From contig CAYZFR010000047.1 of assembly GCA_964477875.1 (NCBI GenBank), forward strand, positions 1 to 23,696: DNA of 23,696 nt. Direction: 5' to 3'. Shown piece after piece: positions 20,614 to 23,696 of the stretch (position 1 is its first letter; each line of letters begins with the position of its first letter). The DNA comes from Kuafuiihalomonas sp964477875. Lineage in GTDB: Bacteria; Myxococcota; Kuafuiibacteriia; Kuafuiibacteriales; Kuafuiibacteriaceae. Position numbers and translations under genes: made by a program. The notes below the pieces were generated by a model. The model was not told the origin of the DNA. It saw only the letters and a program-made list of their open reading frames with translations, and did no database searches.

Positions 20614-22104
20614 ATGGAAAGACAGCCAGCCAGACGGGCGAAGACGTTTCTCAGCACCCCCCTTGGCTTGGCCCTGCTGTTTTTTGGCGCCGACACGGAT
20701 GAACCCGATCCGTTCCGGAACCTGGCGTTCACGCTCACCCGACACACCCGGGACCGCTACGCCGCCGACCTGGAGGGGATCCGACGGCGAGGCGTCCTCC
20801 GCGTCCTGACTCGAAACAACTCCTCGGCCTACTTCGTGGCCCGAGGGCGCGAGCGGGGCTTCGAGTTCGAGCTCGCCCGATCGCTTGCCCGCCGGCTCGG
20901 GGTTCGGGTCGCCTTCGTCGTCCCCGACCAGCGAAGCGATCTGATCGGCATGCTCCACGCGGGTCTCGGGGACATGGTGGCGGCGGGCATGACGCGGACC
21001 GCGGCGCGGGCGGAGCAGGTCCGCTTCTCGGCGCCCCTCCTGGAGGCGGACCGGGTGGTCGCCACGCACCCTCGGCTCGTGAAGCGCGTCGAGTCACCGG
21101 CCGACCTCGCGCAGCTGAAGATCCACACCAGCTTCAGGAGCACCACCTTTCGAACCGCGGTCCGATTCGGTCAGACCCACGGTGTGCAGCTCGACCTCGC
21201 GGACCTGCCTTCGGGCATCGAAATGGAGGAGCAGCTGCGCATGGTCGAAGAAGGGGTCTACGAGGCCGTCATCGTCGACTCCAACATCTTGGACCTGGCC
21301 CAGGCGGCGGGGGTCGAGGCGGAGGCGGTATGGAGCATGGGCCCCCCCCTCCCGAAGTCCTGGGCCTTTCATCCCGACGCGGCGGAGCTGCAGGCCGAGG
21401 CCGACGCCTTCATCGCCGCCAGCCGCCGCAACGGGCTGCTCAACATCATGTACGCTCGCTACTATCGGCCCAACGCCCTCGGCTTCCGGTCGGCGCAGGA
21501 CGTGGCCTTTCGGGCCGACGCCGACGGAGCGATCTCGCCCTTCGACGATCTCTTCCGGAGGGCGGGCGAGCTCGTCGACATCGACTGGCGGCTGTTGGCC
21601 GCCATCGCCTACACCGAGTCTCGCTTCGACCCCACGGTGCGCAGCGCCTGGGGCGCGATGGGCTTGATGCAGGTCCTGCCGAGCACGGCCCGCCGGGTCG
21701 GCGTCCGAGATCCATCGACGCCCTGGGGCAGCGTGCGGGCGGGGGCTCTGTACCTGAGACGCTTGTTGGACTTCTTCGCCGAAGAGGGGCTACCGCTGCG
21801 GCAACAGATCCGATTCGCCCTCGCGTCCTACAACGCGGGACTGGGCCACATCATCGATGCGCGAAAACTGGCTCCGCTCATCGACCGGGACCCCGATCGC
21901 TGGTTCAACCACGTCGAGGACGCCCTGGAGCTGAAGCGGCATCGCAAGTGGCACGAGCGCTCCACCTACGGCTACGCCCGGGCCGGCGAGACCATCGCCT
22001 ACGTCAGCCGGGTTCAAGCGCAGTACGACGTCTTCGTCCGTCACGTCCCCTTGAAGGGGGACGAGGGCCTCGCGGACGAAGAAGAGGACGAAGCCGGGCC
22101 GTGA
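20614..22104 (+). CDS. MltF-like lytic murein transglycosylase with solute-binding-like domain
   Basis: A 496-residue envelope protein. A hydrophobic N-terminal segment (FLSTPLGLALLFFGA, 12-26) acts as anchor or signal. Residues about 50-290 resemble an extracellular solute-binding (SBP3) domain, with GVLRVLTRNNSSAY and AAGMTRTAARAEQVRFSAP. Residues about 305-475 form a soluble lytic transglycosylase domain: AIAYTESRFDP with catalytic Glu335, AWGAMGLMQVLPSTA (345-359) and ASYNAG (404-409). This matches the MltF layout, which cleaves the glycan strands of peptidoglycan and is regulated by its binding domain. The ATG at 20614 has a strong GGAGGG site. The stop overlaps the Rieske gene in a GTGA, giving tight coupling. 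All key catalytic residues appear present. Confidence 0.92.
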   Translation: MERQPARRAKTFLSTPLGLALLFFGADTDEPDPFRNLAFTLTRHTRDRYAADLEGIRRRGVLRVLTRNNSSAYFVARGRERGFEFELARSLARRLGVRVAFVVPDQRSDLIGMLHAGLGDMVAAGMTRTAARAEQVRFSAPLLEADRVVATHPRLVKRVESPADLAQLKIHTSFRSTTFRTAVRFGQTHGVQLDLADLPSGIEMEEQLRMVEEGVYEAVIVDSNILDLAQAAGVEAEAVWSMGPPLPKSWAFHPDAAELQAEADAFIAASRRNGLLNIMYARYYRPNALGFRSAQDVAFRADADGAISPFDDLFRRAGELVDIDWRLLAAIAYTESRFDPTVRSAWGAMGLMQVLPSTARRVGVRDPSTPWGSVRAGALYLRRLLDFFAEEGLPLRQQIRFALASYNAGLGHIIDARKLAPLIDRDPDRWFNHVEDALELKRHRKWHERSTYGYARAGETIAYVSRVQAQYDVFVRHVPLKGDEGLADEEEDEAGP

Positions 22105-22919
22105 CGGAGGGGATATGGACCGAGTGGCTCTCCGAAGACTGGGACCGGCGGTCTTGGATCCGTCGCGTCCAGGATCTGATCCCACGCTATGAGGAGATGG
22201 CGCCCGGTCCCGAGCCGAGCCTGATCTTCCGGCACCCGACCGCCTTTCGGGAGGCCCGCGCCCAGCCCGAGAACGAGCGCCGGGCCCGCCTGGAGCGGGC
22301 CGAGGGAGAGCTTCGGCGGCTTCGAGCGGGGGCGCCGCTGCCCGCCTCGGAGCGGCCCCGACGCCTCCTCCACGCCACCGCCGACGTCGCCTGGCGCATG
22401 CGAGAGCTCCGGGCGCTCCACAGATTTCGAAACCGGCCGGACCCCTTCGACGCCTATCGAGCTTCCGGCCGAAGGGACCCACTCCCACCTTCGCCGCGGG
22501 CCATCGAGGCGTGGTTCGCGCGGGCCCCGGCCCGCCGGCTGGCGGTCGCCATCGAGGTGGCCGAGCGTCGGGTGGGCTTGCGGGGCCTGACCCGATGGCT
22601 CTTCCAAGGCCCCTGCCCGCGGGTAGAGCTCGGAGCGGCCTCGGACTTCGGTGAGGAGCCCCGGCAGGTCGAGGCCGACGGAGAGATCTACGTCGTGGTT
22701 CGCCACGGAGAGGGCTGGGCGGCCGTGGACGGCATTTGTCCCCACCGAGGAGGCCTTTTGGGAGATGGGCCGGTCGAAGACGGCTGCATCGTTTGTCCGA
22801 TCCACTTCTGGAAGTTCAGCCTCGAGGATGGGAGGGCGGTGACGGGGCGGGGCCACATCGGCGTCCACCGGGTCGAGCTCGAAGACGGACGCCTTTGGCT
22901 GCACCGGAGTGATGGATGA
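22101..22919 (+). CDS. Rieske [2Fe-2S] domain protein with unknown N-terminal domain
   Basis: A 272-residue protein. The C-terminal quarter is a Rieske domain: Cys213-Pro-His215 with RGGLLGDGPVEDG after it, and Cys232-Pro-Ile-His235, a normal CxH-16-CxxH spacing that binds a 2Fe-2S cluster. It resembles the ferredoxin or small oxygenase-type Rieske domain. The first 180 residues are Arg- and Glu-rich with no recognised fold (for example WLSEDWDRRSWIRRVQDLIP). No signal or membrane segment is seen, so it is probably cytosolic, unlike its neighbours. The GTG at 22101 overlaps the transglycosylase stop (GTGA), and its stop overlaps the NlpC/P60 start (ATGA). A redox role linked to the cell-wall operon is suggested only by this coupling; no catalytic oxygenase domain is visible. 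Confidence 0.85.
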   Translation: MTEGIWTEWLSEDWDRRSWIRRVQDLIPRYEEMAPGPEPSLIFRHPTAFREARAQPENERRARLERAEGELRRLRAGAPLPASERPRRLLHATADVAWRMRELRALHRFRNRPDPFDAYRASGRRDPLPPSPRAIEAWFARAPARRLAVAIEVAERRVGLRGLTRWLFQGPCPRVELGAASDFGEEPRQVEADGEIYVVVRHGEGWAAVDGICPHRGGLLGDGPVEDGCIVCPIHFWKFSLEDGRAVTGRGHIGVHRVELEDGRLWLHRSDG

Positions 22920-23696
22920 TCGGGTGGCTGCTCGCGCTGTCCCTCGCGAGCAACGGAAACTGGCGCCCACCCGAGCTGAGGGTCTCGGACCGCCCGCCGG
23001 TCGAGGACGTGGAGGCGCTGCAGGAGATTGCGCTGCAGTATCTGGGCAGGCCCTATGTCTACGGGGGCATCGGGCGCCCGGGCTACGACTGTTCCGGCTT
23101 CACCTGCCGCGTCTTCGCCGAGGCTGGCTACGCCATTCCCCGAGTCTCGCGAGACCAAGCCCGCACCGGCCTCGAAATCGACAAGGATCAGATTCGACCC
23201 GGCGACCTCCTCTTCTTCGCCGAGGCTGGCGGTCCGGTCACCCACGTCGGCCTGTATCTGGGCGGGGGGCGCATGGTGCATGCCTCCAGCGGTCAGGGCG
23301 AGGTGGTGGTCGCCTCCCTGGAGCAAGCCTGGTTTCGGCGCCACTGGGTCGGCGCCCGTCGCATCCTGGACGCGCCCCCGGAGTCCTTGGTCAGCGACGG
23401 CGAGATCCTCGAGCTCGTCGAGCACGGGCGCGACAACCCGCTCCCGCTCTCGCTCCGTGTTCCCCCCGACGCACCGCCGCCTCGCCCTGGCCCCAAGTGG
23501 TATGCCGACGAGCCGACCCAGCTGTCGGTGGCGGGGGGCGTCGTCAGCGAGGAGGGTCGGGTGGCGCCGGTGATCGTGCCGGAAGCTGTGCTCCACGTCC
23601 GGGACTGGGGCCTGTCGGCGGCGGCCGGGGTGCCCATCCGGCTCGACCCCGGCGGGACCGGCGAGGGCGCCGGCGCCATCGGTCCCGTCGAAGACC
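22916..23696 (+). CDS. NlpC/P60 family cell-wall hydrolase, partial
   Basis: The frame starts at the ATG at 22916, overlapping the Rieske stop by 4 nt, and runs off the right edge (260 codons seen). A weak signal-like segment (MIGWLLALSLASNG) is followed by an NlpC/P60 domain at about 32-150. The catalytic Cys59 is in YDCSGF, His110 is in VTHVGLYLG, and His122 is in MVHASSG, the usual third residue position. It also has RPYVYGG and RPGDLLFF. Such enzymes cleave peptide bonds in peptidoglycan stems. Residues after 180 (PPPRPGPKWYADEPT, then alternating hydrophobic segments with VPEAVLHVRDWGLSAAAGVP) suggest an additional C-terminal domain, perhaps a beta-barrel, but the window ends first. Together with the transglycosylase it points to coordinated cell-wall remodelling. 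Confidence 0.88.
   Translation, partial: MIGWLLALSLASNGNWRPPELRVSDRPPVEDVEALQEIALQYLGRPYVYGGIGRPGYDCSGFTCRVFAEAGYAIPRVSRDQARTGLEIDKDQIRPGDLLFFAEAGGPVTHVGLYLGGGRMVHASSGQGEVVVASLEQAWFRRHWVGARRILDAPPESLVSDGEILELVEHGRDNPLPLSLRVPPDAPPPRPGPKWYADEPTQLSVAGGVVSEEGRVAPVIVPEAVLHVRDWGLSAAAGVPIRLDPGGTGEGAGAIGPVED

Overview
The window is GC-rich, densely coded bacterial DNA, most likely from the Myxococcota. The best marker is the 5714-7738 gene. Its product is a Cys-rich repeat protein ending in Cys-Glu-Cys, a membrane helix and an Arg tail, which is the MYXO-CTERM sorting signal of that phylum. Many lipoproteins, a von Willebrand A-like surface protein and wide use of GTG starts fit this. No rRNA, tRNA, CRISPR array, IS element or phage gene was found, so the region looks chromosomal and stable.

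Layout. (1) 1-1875, plus strand: a translationally coupled sugar/glycan group of a partial hexapeptide-repeat protein end, an FkbM methyltransferase and an RmlC-like 3,5-epimerase, closing in a strong hairpin. (2) 1841-4069, minus: a five-domain fasciclin (FAS1) lipoprotein with an internal duplication. (3) 4322-5662, plus: an ABC1/UbiB-family atypical kinase that looks closer to the COQ8 type. (4) 5714-11247, minus: a probable envelope operon, in transcription order a vWA-like lipoprotein, a small lipoprotein, a YbdG-type MscS channel (coupled by ATGA), and the MYXO-CTERM protein. (5) 11360-15082, plus: a DEAD-box RNA helicase with a DbpA RNA-binding domain, an unknown protein and an AtoE-type short-chain fatty acid transporter, packed end to end. 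(6) 15047-18489, minus: a patatin-like phospholipase, a 357-bp palindrome-rich gap, a Fic-fold protein that has lost its catalytic His, and a trypsin/HtrA-like protein that appears to lack its catalytic triad. (7) 18555-19124, plus: an unknown small helical protein. (8) 19128-20489, minus: a one-TM PEGA-domain protein. (9) 20614-23696, plus: an MltF-like lytic transglycosylase, a Rieske 2Fe-2S protein and an NlpC/P60 hydrolase (cut by the window end), joined by 4-nt stop/start overlaps.

Most genes concern the cell envelope: glycan modification, surface lipoproteins, osmotic protection, peptidoglycan cleavage and lipid hydrolysis. The most unusual points are the Rieske protein placed between two cell-wall hydrolases, and three neighbouring minus-strand genes (patatin, Fic, HtrA-like) that each have changed active-site motifs. 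Family calls rest on motifs read by eye. No database search was run.
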